NCBI RefSeq assembly: GCF_018866305.1 | Contig: NZ_CP076456.1 | Coordinates: forward strand, 930,001-994,000 | Reading direction: 5' to 3' | From: Arthrobacter sunyaminii | Lineage (GTDB): Bacteria > Actinomycetota > Actinomycetes > Actinomycetales > Micrococcaceae | DNA: 64,000 bases | Made by a program: the position numbers and the translations under genes | Part shown: positions 35,478 through 42,582 of the stretch, piece by piece | How positions within the stretch are numbered: the stretch's first letter is position 1 | Layout: each line of letters opens with the position of its first letter | The notes under the pieces: model-generated | Told to the model about the DNA's origin: nothing | Database searches by the model: none | The model's input: only the letters and a program-made list of their open reading frames with translations

Positions 35478-35520
35478 AAGCGGGAGGGATCAGTTCCAGC
35501 TGAACTGATCCCTCCCGCTT
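35478..35520 (-). terminator. Terminator of kshA operon
   Basis: A perfect 19-bp stem (35478-35496 with 35502-35520, outer arms AAGCGGGAGG/CCTCCCGCTT) with a five-base loop. Read leftwards it is followed by TTGTTGT after the closing TT, and lies just past the Cys-rich small gene. Confidence 0.8.
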
Positions 35521-35541
35521 GCCTTTCCAAGCGTCCAGGCG

Positions 35542-35823
35542 CTACGTTTCCGGCACGTCCTTGAAAATCACATCGATCCTGCCTTCCAGGGAAGCATCGC
35601 GGATGGTTGCCGCCAGGGTCCCGCAACCGGCGAACTGCTCCGTTGGGGTGCCGCCGCGGCACGCTAGTGGCCGTTCCAGGCACGCCTTCTGCGAGGTCTC
35701 CTGCCACTGAATGGTGGTTTGTTGCCAGTTCGACTTGCGTACAAGCACAGTGGCAGCACAAGCACTGCAATCCAGTGGCTGCATTGGGTTATCGACGAGT
35801 CGGAGATCGGTCTGTGCTGTCAT
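35542..35823 (-). CDS. Cys-rich small protein coupled to kshA
   Basis: 93 residues, unknown function. It has a CxxC pair (Cys19, Cys22 in LDCSACAATVLVRK) and three more Cys (48, 55, 67), a Trp-rich middle (SNWQQTTIQW) and an acidic, Ile/Val-rich end. Its ATG shares one base with the kshA stop (TAATG), so it is made with the oxygenase. A metal-binding accessory, an assembly factor or a small redox partner of KshA are all possible (inference). Confidence 0.75.
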   Translation of the reverse strand: MTAQTDLRLVDNPMQPLDCSACAATVLVRKSNWQQTTIQWQETSQKACLERPLACRGGTPTEQFAGCGTLAATIRDASLEGRIDVIFKDVPET

Positions 35824-36980
35824 TAGATCAGCTGTCCCTCTGCAGCTCTGCGAAGGGCCAAATTGTCCGCTACTTCCTTCTTCCAGCTCTCATTTGGCCT
35901 GCTGGTGTCCAACTCATGCTCAAAGCGGTCGGTCATCTCGGGCTTGACGTCCGCGACATCCACGAAGAACTGCTCGTACCACCGGCGCAGCTGGTAGACG
36001 GCGCCGTCCTCCTCGCACAGGAGCGGGTTGTCGATGCGGGCCTTGTTCTGCCAGATCTCCACATCCTGGTTGAAGCCGCCCAGGATCCACTGGGCCTGGG
36101 TAGCGGCAATCTGGTCCGGGTCGCCCGGAAGTTCAGGCTTCTTCTCCACGATGATTCCGGACATCAGCACGAAGGAGTTCTCATCAATCGGGTAGTGCGC
36201 ATTGATGAGGACGGTCTTCATATTGAAGGTCTCGTAGATGTACGTCAGGTCGTCGATCATAAATGACGGGCCGTAGTATGAGGCGACCGAACGGGTCTCT
36301 AGCATTTTGGGGGCACTGGGATCGGGGTCTGCTGGAGTCACGTCCTCGCGGGAAATTCCGTCAAAGTACTGGGTAGCGATGTGCCCCTCGAAGACATTCT
36401 TGAAATAGGTGGGGAAGTTTTTGTGGATGTAGAAAAAATGGGCCATGTCGACGATGTTGTCGATGACTTCTCGAGTGCTGGTGTTGACCACAATTTCGTT
36501 CCAGACCCACTTGGTCCAGCCTTCGTCCTCGGCGCCCTCGATGCGGGGGACGACGACGTTCTCCGGCGGCGGATTGCCTTCCGGGTCATTCCAGACGAAC
36601 AGCAGTCCGTCCTGGTCCAGCGTCTGCCAAGTGCTGGTGCGGGCGCGCATGGGCACCCGCCGGCTGTACGGAACGGACTTGCAGCGTCCGTCGCCGCCCC
36701 ATCGCCAGTCATGGAAAGGGCAGGCAATTTCGTTGCCCTTGACCTCACCCAGGGACAAATCCCCACCCATGTGGCGGCAGTAGGCGTCCAACACGTTGAC
36801 CTTGCCGTCGCTACCCGTGAAAATCACCAGTTTCTGACCAAAGGCCTTCACCGTATGCGGCTTGCCGTCCTTGTACTTTTCAGCCAGGCCCAGGCAATGC
36901 CATCCGCGCGCGTAGCGCGTGGGCACTTGGCCTGATTCAATTTGCCTGATCTCGTCCTGGTCTGACTCAACAATGCTCAT
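35823..36980 (-). CDS. kshA: 3-ketosteroid 9-alpha-monooxygenase oxygenase KshA
   Basis: Rieske non-haem iron oxygenase, 385 residues, that hydroxylates C9 of 1,4-androstadiene-3,17-dione-type steroids, which opens ring B. The Rieske ligands are Cys68-His70 and Cys87-His90 in YCRHMGGD and CPFHDWRW. The mononuclear-iron site is in DNIVDMAHFFYIH (Asp178, His181, His186). The N-terminal TRYARGWHCLG and the C-terminal YQLRRWYEQFFVDVADVKPE closely follow known KshA proteins. First gene of a two-gene operon, divergent from the kstD-like gene across site E. Confidence 0.95.
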   Translation of the reverse strand: MSIVESDQDEIRQIESGQVPTRYARGWHCLGLAEKYKDGKPHTVKAFGQKLVIFTGSDGKVNVLDAYCRHMGGDLSLGEVKGNEIACPFHDWRWGGDGRCKSVPYSRRVPMRARTSTWQTLDQDGLLFVWNDPEGNPPPENVVVPRIEGAEDEGWTKWVWNEIVVNTSTREVIDNIVDMAHFFYIHKNFPTYFKNVFEGHIATQYFDGISREDVTPADPDPSAPKMLETRSVASYYGPSFMIDDLTYIYETFNMKTVLINAHYPIDENSFVLMSGIIVEKKPELPGDPDQIAATQAQWILGGFNQDVEIWQNKARIDNPLLCEEDGAVYQLRRWYEQFFVDVADVKPEMTDRFEHELDTSRPNESWKKEVADNLALRRAAEGQLI

Positions 36981-37069
36981 GTGGAACCGTTCCCTTCAAA
37001 TTCACCTGTGCGGTGTCGAACGTCTCGAACCTTGAATTTAGGCACAGGCGTAACCGTGTGAGGGGCCAG

Positions 37070-37084
37070 TCCCGGTGTATGGGA
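37070..37084. promoter_or_regulatory. TCCCG-N5-CGGGA-like palindrome, site E
   Basis: TCCCG GTGTA TGGGA has one mismatch to the consensus seen at the other four sites. It lies in the kshA/kstD divergent gap, 89 bases from kshA and 105 from kstD. Confidence 0.5.
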
Positions 37085-37189
37085 CCGTCGTGAGCGGCGC
37101 ATTTCCCGCCTGACAATCTGGTGGTCGGGCCGCCGGCGGAATGCCGCAGCCAGGCCTGCGTTCCACCGACGACGACGAAAAGGGAAACG

Positions 37190-38743
37190 ATGACAATCGG
37201 GCAGGTAAATGTGCAGGACTGGGACAGCGAGTATGACGTCATTGTGGTGGGTTCCGGAGCAGGTGCGATGGCAGGCGCCTTCAGTGCTGCCTCCCGTGGA
37301 TTCAAAACGCTGGTAGTTGAAAAGACACCGTTCCTTGGCGGCACGTCGTCCTATTCCGGAGCTTCCTGCTGGCTGCCCGCCACGCAGGTGCAGGAGCGGG
37401 CGGGGGTGGCCGATTCCCTCGACGCTGCACGCGCCTATCTGCAGTCCCTGCTGGGAGAGGCTGAAGCTGACCGGCGGGAAGCCTTCCTGGCCAGTGCCCC
37501 GGAGCTGGTCAAAGCCCTTGAACATGACCCGGCCATTGAGTTCCGCTGGACTGCATTCCCCGATTACTTTGCGGGTCCCGGAAGAATGGACGCGGGACGG
37601 TCCATGATGCCGCTGGATCTTCCGAGAAGCGAGATTGGGAACCTGGCCGCTCTGGTGCGGCCGAACATAGAGAGTGACCGCAAAGGGGAGTCACACCCTG
37701 ACGGTCCACTGACCGCCGGACAGGCACTCATCGGGCGCCTTTTGCTGGGCTTCATGAATACCGGCAACGGCTCTGTGCGCACCGAAACCGAGATGACCGG
37801 CCTCATTGTCGAGGAAGGACGAGCAGTCGGCATCTCCGTGGAGACCGCTGATGGGGCGCACACACTGAAGGCTGCAGCGGGAGTGCTGCTGGGCGCCGGC
37901 GGGTTTGAATCGAACACCCGGATGCGCGCGGAGAACGGAACACCCGGTTCAGCAGATTGGAGCATGGCGCCGCGCGGTTCAAACACCGGCACCGCCATCC
38001 GAAGCGCGCAGGAGATAGGGGCCGCTGTTGAGCTGATGGATGAGGGCTGGTGGTGCCCCGGGGTATTGCAGCCGTCGGGCGACGGCGCCTTTACCCTGGG
38101 CTTCCGGGGAGGCCTGATGGTGAGCGGGGACGGACGGCGTTTCGCCAATGAATCACTGCCCTATGACCGGATGGGCCGCCAAATGGCCTTCGCCGCGGAA
38201 GACCGGATCCCTTCATGGTTTGTCTTCGATTCACGTTTCGGCGGCGGGCTGCCCGCCATCATGCGCCCGGACATCACGTCACCCCGGGAGCACCTCGCTG
38301 CCGGAACCTGGGTTCAGGCGCAAACCCTCGAGGAGCTGGCTGAACGCACCGGGCTGCCGGCGGAAGCGTTGAGCGAAACCGTGCAGCGGTTCAACGGTTT
38401 TGCCGAAACCGGCGTGGACGAGGACTTCCACCGCGGTGAAGACCCCTATGACCTCTTTTTCACGGATCCTTCGCACGGTCCCAATCCTGCCCTGGTGGCA
38501 CTGGACCAGCCGCCGTACTTCGCGGCGCGGATGGTGCTCAGCGATCTGGGCACCAAGGGTGGTCTGCGCACGGACCCCGACGCACGGGTCCTGGCCGAAG
38601 ACGGGGAGCCTATCCCCGGGTTGTACGCCGTGGGAAACACGAGCGCGTCCTTCTCCGGCCGGTTCTATCCGGGGCCGGGCATTCCCATCGGCACCGCCAT
38701 GGTCTTTGCCTACCGCGCGGTCCAGTCCATGGCGGCGCGCTAG
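37190..38743 (+). CDS. kstD: 3-ketosteroid delta1-dehydrogenase-like flavoprotein
   Basis: FAD enzyme of 517 residues from the ATG at 37190, with AAAGGGAA ahead. N-terminal VIVVGSGAGAMAGAFSAASR (about 16-35) and EKTPFLGGTSSYSGASCW, and the C-terminal cap GLYAVGNTSASFSGRFYPGP followed by GIPIGTAMVFAYRA, match the KstD/3-oxosteroid 1-dehydrogenase family, which introduces the C1-C2 double bond before KshAB acts. The NTSASFSGRFYPGP variant differs from the commonest KstD wording, so a related steroid dehydrogenase is possible. Divergent from kshA. Confidence 0.82.
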   Translation: MTIGQVNVQDWDSEYDVIVVGSGAGAMAGAFSAASRGFKTLVVEKTPFLGGTSSYSGASCWLPATQVQERAGVADSLDAARAYLQSLLGEAEADRREAFLASAPELVKALEHDPAIEFRWTAFPDYFAGPGRMDAGRSMMPLDLPRSEIGNLAALVRPNIESDRKGESHPDGPLTAGQALIGRLLLGFMNTGNGSVRTETEMTGLIVEEGRAVGISVETADGAHTLKAAAGVLLGAGGFESNTRMRAENGTPGSADWSMAPRGSNTGTAIRSAQEIGAAVELMDEGWWCPGVLQPSGDGAFTLGFRGGLMVSGDGRRFANESLPYDRMGRQMAFAAEDRIPSWFVFDSRFGGGLPAIMRPDITSPREHLAAGTWVQAQTLEELAERTGLPAEALSETVQRFNGFAETGVDEDFHRGEDPYDLFFTDPSHGPNPALVALDQPPYFAARMVLSDLGTKGGLRTDPDARVLAEDGEPIPGLYAVGNTSASFSGRFYPGPGIPIGTAMVFAYRAVQSMAAR

Positions 38744-38914
38744 GCAGCCGGGTATTGGACTGCACGGATCACGGAGCCGTCCGGCAGTCCTGCAGCACCG
38801 GCCTGTTGGAACCGCACCGCCGGGGCTAGCATTTTTCCTATCGGCCCAGGCGGCTGCCGGTGCCATCCTCAGTTCAGCGTCGGCTTCCTGTTTATCTCCA
38901 AGCCGGCTGAGGGT

Positions 38915-38937
38915 CCGGGACCGGAATAAGGTCCCGG
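38915..38937. terminator. GC-rich hairpin between kstD and DUF421 genes
   Basis: CCGGGACC and GGTCCCGG form a perfect 8-bp stem with loop GGAATAA. There is no T-run. It may end the kstD message or lie in the DUF421 leader. Confidence 0.4.
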
Positions 38938-38961
38938 CCTTGCCCTGTAAGGAGAATGACC

Positions 38962-39510
38962 GTGTGGTCCCACAACCTCGGAATTTCACCCTTGGAGGCC
39001 CTCTGGGTCATCCTTTCTGCGACTGGTATATATGCCGCATTTTTCGTCCTGATCCGGACAGCCGGGCAGCGCGCACTGGCCAGCTGGTCCACGATGGACA
39101 AGGCCATTGTGATTGCTTTCGGGTCGGTGCTGGGGCGGGTGGTTTTGGGCTACACGCCTACCCTGGCCGCCGGCGTCATCGGCTTGGCAACTATGTTTGC
39201 CCTCTTCCGTTTGGAGGCCGTCCTGCGCCGGACCAGGCGGGGTGCCTACTTCTCCAGCAAACCGATCCTGCTCATGGCGGGGGAGCAGGTTCTGCAGGCC
39301 GGACTGCGTTCAGCCAAAATTGTGGAGGACGAGCTGTACTTCAAGCTGCGCCAAGCCGGCATCAGGAACTTTTCCGAAGTTGCGCTTGTCGTCCTGGAAC
39401 CCACCGGTGATGTCTCGGTCCTGCGGCGCGGGGAGCTCATCGACCCGCTGCTGCTGCGCAGAATCCCCAACAGGGACAGCATTCCGGCCCACCTGGTGCT
39501 GCCCGGCTGA
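38962..39510 (+). CDS. DUF421 (YetF-like) membrane protein
   Basis: 182 residues from the GTG at 38962. An ATG two codons earlier sits only one base from the AGGAG site, so the GTG, with seven bases of spacing, is the likelier start. Three hydrophobic helices (about 10-85) precede a soluble DUF421 domain with KPILLMAGEQVL, the KIVEDELYFKLRQAGI motif (about 118-133) and a C-terminal VLRRGELIDP stretch. The YetF family is of unknown function. Confidence 0.85.
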   Translation: MWSHNLGISPLEALWVILSATGIYAAFFVLIRTAGQRALASWSTMDKAIVIAFGSVLGRVVLGYTPTLAAGVIGLATMFALFRLEAVLRRTRRGAYFSSKPILLMAGEQVLQAGLRSAKIVEDELYFKLRQAGIRNFSEVALVVLEPTGDVSVLRRGELIDPLLLRRIPNRDSIPAHLVLPG

Positions 39511-39538
39511 GCTGATCCAAGCTGCGGGGATGCCCCGT

Positions 39539-39567
39539 TTTGCCTTTCGGTAGATCTCGTGTAGAGT
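39539..39567 (+). promoter_or_regulatory. Promoter of first csp gene
   Basis: A -10-like TAGAGT (39562-39567) with TTTGCC (39539-39544) 17 bases upstream. This would give a leader of about 140 bases before the cold-shock gene, comparable to that of the second csp gene. Confidence 0.45.
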
Positions 39568-39589
39568 CTTACTCAGTTGTTGGTTGTTG

Positions 39590-39716
39590 CGCATTTTGTA
39601 TTTCAAGCGGCGAAACCCAAACGGGCTAGCCGCTTTTCTGTAAAAGCGGTAAATGAACACCGCGACTGAAGCTCCCCGAAAGTCGGGACCAGCTTCACTC
39701 CAGAAGGAATATTAAA
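39590..39716 (+). ncRNA. Structured cold-shock leader, copy 1
   Basis: Shared with the leader at 44541-44678: GTTGCGCAT, then hairpin 1 (AAGCGGC 39605-39611 with GCCGCTT 39629-39635, inner CCC/GGG, followed by TT and CTGTAA), then hairpin 2 (TGAAGCT 39667-39673 with AGCTTCA 39691-39697, inner CCCGA/TCGGG), ending seven bases before the AAGGA ribosome site. Likely a temperature- or stability-sensing 5' element. Confidence 0.65.
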
Positions 39717-39920
39717 ATGGCTACAGGTACAGTAAAATGGTTTAACTCCGAAAAGGGCTTCGGCTTCATCGAGCCCGATGACGGCAGCGCCGACGTGTTC
39801 GCTCACTACTCCGCTATCAACTCCAATGGTTACAAGTCCCTGGACGAGAACCAGAAGGTTAGCTTTGATACCGAGCAGGGCCCCAAGGGTCCCCAGGCTA
39901 CGAACATCCAGGCGCTCTAA
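39717..39920 (+). CDS. cspA: Cold shock protein (CspA family), copy 1
   Basis: 67-residue single cold-shock domain that binds single-stranded RNA and DNA and acts as an RNA chaperone. It has the RNP1 motif KGFGFI (about 15-20) and RNP2 VFAHYS (about 28-33), beginning [14 protein letters not shown]. It differs from the copy at 44679 at only four positions, all conservative or surface changes. Long structured leader and a strong terminator frame a single-gene unit. Confidence 0.95.
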   Translation: MATGTVKWFNSEKGFGFIEPDDGSADVFAHYSAINSNGYKSLDENQKVSFDTEQGPKGPQATNIQAL

Positions 39921-39961
39921 TTTAGAGACTTCGGTTCAGTACTAGTACTGAATTGCCTTAC

Positions 39962-39992
39962 AAAAGCAGGACGGGTTACCCGTCCTGCTTTT
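39962..39992. terminator. Bidirectional terminator between csp and LGFP genes
   Basis: AAAAGCAGGACGGG (39962-39975) pairs perfectly with CCCGTCCTGCTTTT (39979-39992), giving T-runs on both strands. It serves csp and the convergent LGFP-repeat gene. Confidence 0.85.
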
Positions 39993-40015
39993 GTGTTTAA
40001 CCAGGAACCTTTCGC

Positions 40016-41347
40016 CTAGGCAGGGATCACGCCGAAATACGCCTTGTAGGAGGCGCCGGAGCCGGAGACCAGTCCGCTCTCAACTTTGTACCCGATACCG
40101 TGGAAATCGGTGTTCGGGGTTCGTGCCGCGAGCAGCACCATCTGTTTGGCGGAAACAGTAATGGAGGAACTGCCAATCCGGTCATCGCCCAGGTTGAGGG
40201 CGTTGTTGATGGCGCCTCCGATGCTTGGCATCAGTGTTTTCAGCGCCGGGCCGGCGACGGCTGCGATCACGGGTCCCACAACCGGTATCAGCCCAAGAGC
40301 CAGCGTGCCGGCGGCATGCACGCCCATCACCACGTTCTGGATGTCTTCCTTGTACTTGTCCGGGTCGCCAAAATCGTTTTCCATCACAACGGCGCAGATA
40401 TTCATGCCGTATGGACGTCCGCGGTAAACCTCGATGAGGTCCGGCCGGGACTCACCAGCGTCAACATCGTTATAGATCCCGGACCGGTGAACCGTAGCCA
40501 CCTGCGGAGAGGTGACGCCCATAATGACGTAGGGTTCGTCCGCTGACGAACTCTGGTCCCAGTCCGTCTCACCGAAACAGTACAAGCCGGTGTAGTGCAC
40601 GACGACGTCGCGCAGGTCGATCGCGCCGGTGTCGGACCACCAATAGATCCCGCCGTTTTGAAACTCATTGGCCCGGCCGCCTTCGGCAAAGTCCACCTCG
40701 TCGCTGACCGGATAACCTAGATATGAGGTTTCCCAGCCCATGGCTTCCCAGCGGGCACGGATGTCACCGTAAACAGCGTGGGCACCGGTCCCCGGCGTCC
40801 AATACACGGAGCCGGCGTTGCTGAAGTGGTTAAACCTCCCGACGCCGTCGGGCGTACCGGATTCATCCGTCACGGGATAGCCGAGCGCTGAGCGTTCCCA
40901 TCCTATTTGTGCCCACTTCTCCCGGATGAGCCCCCAGATCCCCGCGGCACCCGTGGCTGGCGTCCAGTAGATTGAAGCTGTGTTGGCGTTGAAGTGGTTG
41001 AACCTCCCAACGCCGTCCGGGGTTCCGGTCTCGTCAGTGCAGGGTATGCCCCATGCCATGCCGCCCAGGGCGAGCCACTTCGCGTAGATGTCGCCGTGGA
41101 TTTCAAATGCGGCGAACATGTCCGGGTTGTAGCAAAGGCAGGATCCGTTTGCGAAGGTCCAGATCTTTCCCTCCTCCTTGCTCACCGGTTCGCCAAGGGC
41201 GGCAGCTCCGCCGAGGGCGTCGTATTTCCGGCGCAGGTTTCCCTCCCCGGAAATCAGGGCAGGGAGCTTAATGCGGTCGGATATTTTTATTCTCCCGGTC
41301 CCTGGGGTCAGTGGTGTGCCGGCAGGCACACGATGGGTATCCGGCAT
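40016..41347 (-). CDS. LGFP-repeat protein with a glycine-rich hydrophobic C-terminal segment
   Basis: 443 residues from the ATG at 41347 (AAGGAG ahead). Three or four LGFP-type repeats cover about 45-215, each with LG.PV.DE.GTPDGVGRFNHF and SIYWTP-like parts; such repeats usually bind the mycolyl or cell-wall layer. After about 225 comes an unrecognised beta-rich region (VVVHYTGLYCFGETDWDQSS), then a glycine/alanine-rich hydrophobic helix pair (about 341-386, LALGLIPVVGPVIAAVAGPA) and a C-terminal beta segment. No signal peptide is seen. The layout is reminiscent of a pore-forming or contact-type protein, but that is inference. Confidence 0.75.
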   Translation of the reverse strand: MPDTHRVPAGTPLTPGTGRIKISDRIKLPALISGEGNLRRKYDALGGAAALGEPVSKEEGKIWTFANGSCLCYNPDMFAAFEIHGDIYAKWLALGGMAWGIPCTDETGTPDGVGRFNHFNANTASIYWTPATGAAGIWGLIREKWAQIGWERSALGYPVTDESGTPDGVGRFNHFSNAGSVYWTPGTGAHAVYGDIRARWEAMGWETSYLGYPVSDEVDFAEGGRANEFQNGGIYWWSDTGAIDLRDVVVHYTGLYCFGETDWDQSSSADEPYVIMGVTSPQVATVHRSGIYNDVDAGESRPDLIEVYRGRPYGMNICAVVMENDFGDPDKYKEDIQNVVMGVHAAGTLALGLIPVVGPVIAAVAGPALKTLMPSIGGAINNALNLGDDRIGSSSITVSAKQMVLLAARTPNTDFHGIGYKVESGLVSGSGASYKAYFGVIPA

Positions 41348-41468
41348 GATTCCATCTCCTTGTTTGATGCGGCGCACCGGCCCGGGACGGGCCGTAGCTG
41401 TTGCCGTTGTTCCCTCAACGTAATCCCGGTCAACGCTCCTTCGCGGCTGCGTTTCCAAGGTGGAATCA

Positions 41469-41543
41469 CCCCTCGACGGCGAGGGGATGCAGGGCAACAA
41501 CACTGAACGGATTCCACGGCACACGTATCGTTTTTGGCCGTGG
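41469..41543. promoter_or_regulatory. Inverted repeats upstream of the LysR gene
   Basis: CCCCTC/GAGGGG (41469-41486, six-base loop) and CCACGGC (41514-41520) with GCCGTGG (41537-41543). The second, 42 bases ahead of the LysR start, is placed where a LysR protein would bind to control itself and the divergent LGFP gene. Confidence 0.35.
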
Positions 41544-41584
41544 ATCTCTAAAATGTGATGGACGGACAGGGCAGGAGCGCTCCC

Positions 41585-42523
41585 ATGGACTTGGACCTGG
41601 CGTGCGTATCAAGTTTTCTGATTCTTGTGGACGAGAGGCATTTCGGCCGTGCCTCTGCTCGGTTGCACCTCTCTCCATCAGCCCTCAGCAAAAGGCTGCA
41701 GCGGCTCGAGCACCAGCTTGGGACCGGGCTGGTGGAACGGGGACCCTCGGGCATGCTGGCCCTGACTCCGGCCGGATCCAGATTTGCCAGGGAAGCCGGA
41801 CCCCTGCTGACTCATGCCGCCGCGGTCCGGCATGCAGCAACGGAGGCATCTGCTCCCTTCCGCGTTCGGCTGGGCTTCCCGGGCGTCATCGGCGAGCACA
41901 TAACGCGAAGCGAGCTGGCTGAGCTTGGAGCCCTGATGCGGCATTTGGTGGCGGGGGTCGCGCTCAACTGCCGCGGCGTACCTTTTCATTCACTGACCGA
42001 CGCAGTGCTGGTCGGAGCGGTTGATGTGATCCTGACGGCGTCACCGGTGCAGCATTCCGGCATCGATTCGAGTCCGCTCGTCACTGTGGATCGGAGCGGA
42101 ATAGTGCCCGCCCGCCATGATTGGGCCAATGCCAGCGTTCAGGTTGAAGAGTTTGTGCAGGAACCGATGGTCTATGACTCGTCATTGCCGGCCGGCTGGA
42201 TGGCGCAGTGGTATCTGGGCGATGTCCGGCCTGCTCAAGAGGCCAGGCTGGTGGATATCCGGGCCGATGATTCATCGGCTGTGCTGGCGAGCGTGGCAGG
42301 CGGCGCGGGTTTTGCGGCATTCCCCTCACCTTTTGCCGGGCACCTGGATCCAAGACTGGCGGCGGTCCAGCTGGTAGGCGTGCCCCCGATAACCTTCTTC
42401 GCCGGGTCCCGTCACGGGGACCACCGTGAGCCGGTCACGGCCCTCATCCACGCCCTTCGTACATTTTTCACACGGGCAGCGGGTCAGCCGCAGAGCTTGC
42501 GGCTTCCTGCAGCCGCCGGGTAG
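41585..42523 (+). CDS. LysR family transcriptional regulator
   Basis: 312 residues from the ATG at 41585, with GGAG eight bases ahead. The N-terminal winged helix is LDLACVSSFLILVDERHFGRA (split across about 2-22) with LHLSPSALSKRLQRLEHQLG (about 27-46) and the GTGLVERG wing. A periplasmic-binding-like effector domain follows, with EFVQEPMVYDSSLP and GVPPITFFAGSR. Divergent from the LGFP-repeat gene, its most likely target; the inducer is unknown. Confidence 0.87.
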   Translation: MDLDLACVSSFLILVDERHFGRASARLHLSPSALSKRLQRLEHQLGTGLVERGPSGMLALTPAGSRFAREAGPLLTHAAAVRHAATEASAPFRVRLGFPGVIGEHITRSELAELGALMRHLVAGVALNCRGVPFHSLTDAVLVGAVDVILTASPVQHSGIDSSPLVTVDRSGIVPARHDWANASVQVEEFVQEPMVYDSSLPAGWMAQWYLGDVRPAQEARLVDIRADDSSAVLASVAGGAGFAAFPSPFAGHLDPRLAAVQLVGVPPITFFAGSRHGDHREPVTALIHALRTFFTRAAGQPQSLRLPAAAG

Positions 42524-42525
42524 CA

Positions 42526-42573
42526 GAACGGCGCCCCCCATCAGCGTCTGTCTACGGGGCGCCGTTCTTTTTT
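42526..42573. terminator. Terminator between LysR and glutaminase genes
   Basis: GAACGGCGCCCC (42526-42537) pairs with GGGGCGCCGTTC (42556-42567), followed by TTTTTT. It ends the LysR message; the convergent glutaminase gene stops 10 bases beyond. Confidence 0.85.
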
Positions 42574-42582
42574 GTAGCCGAA

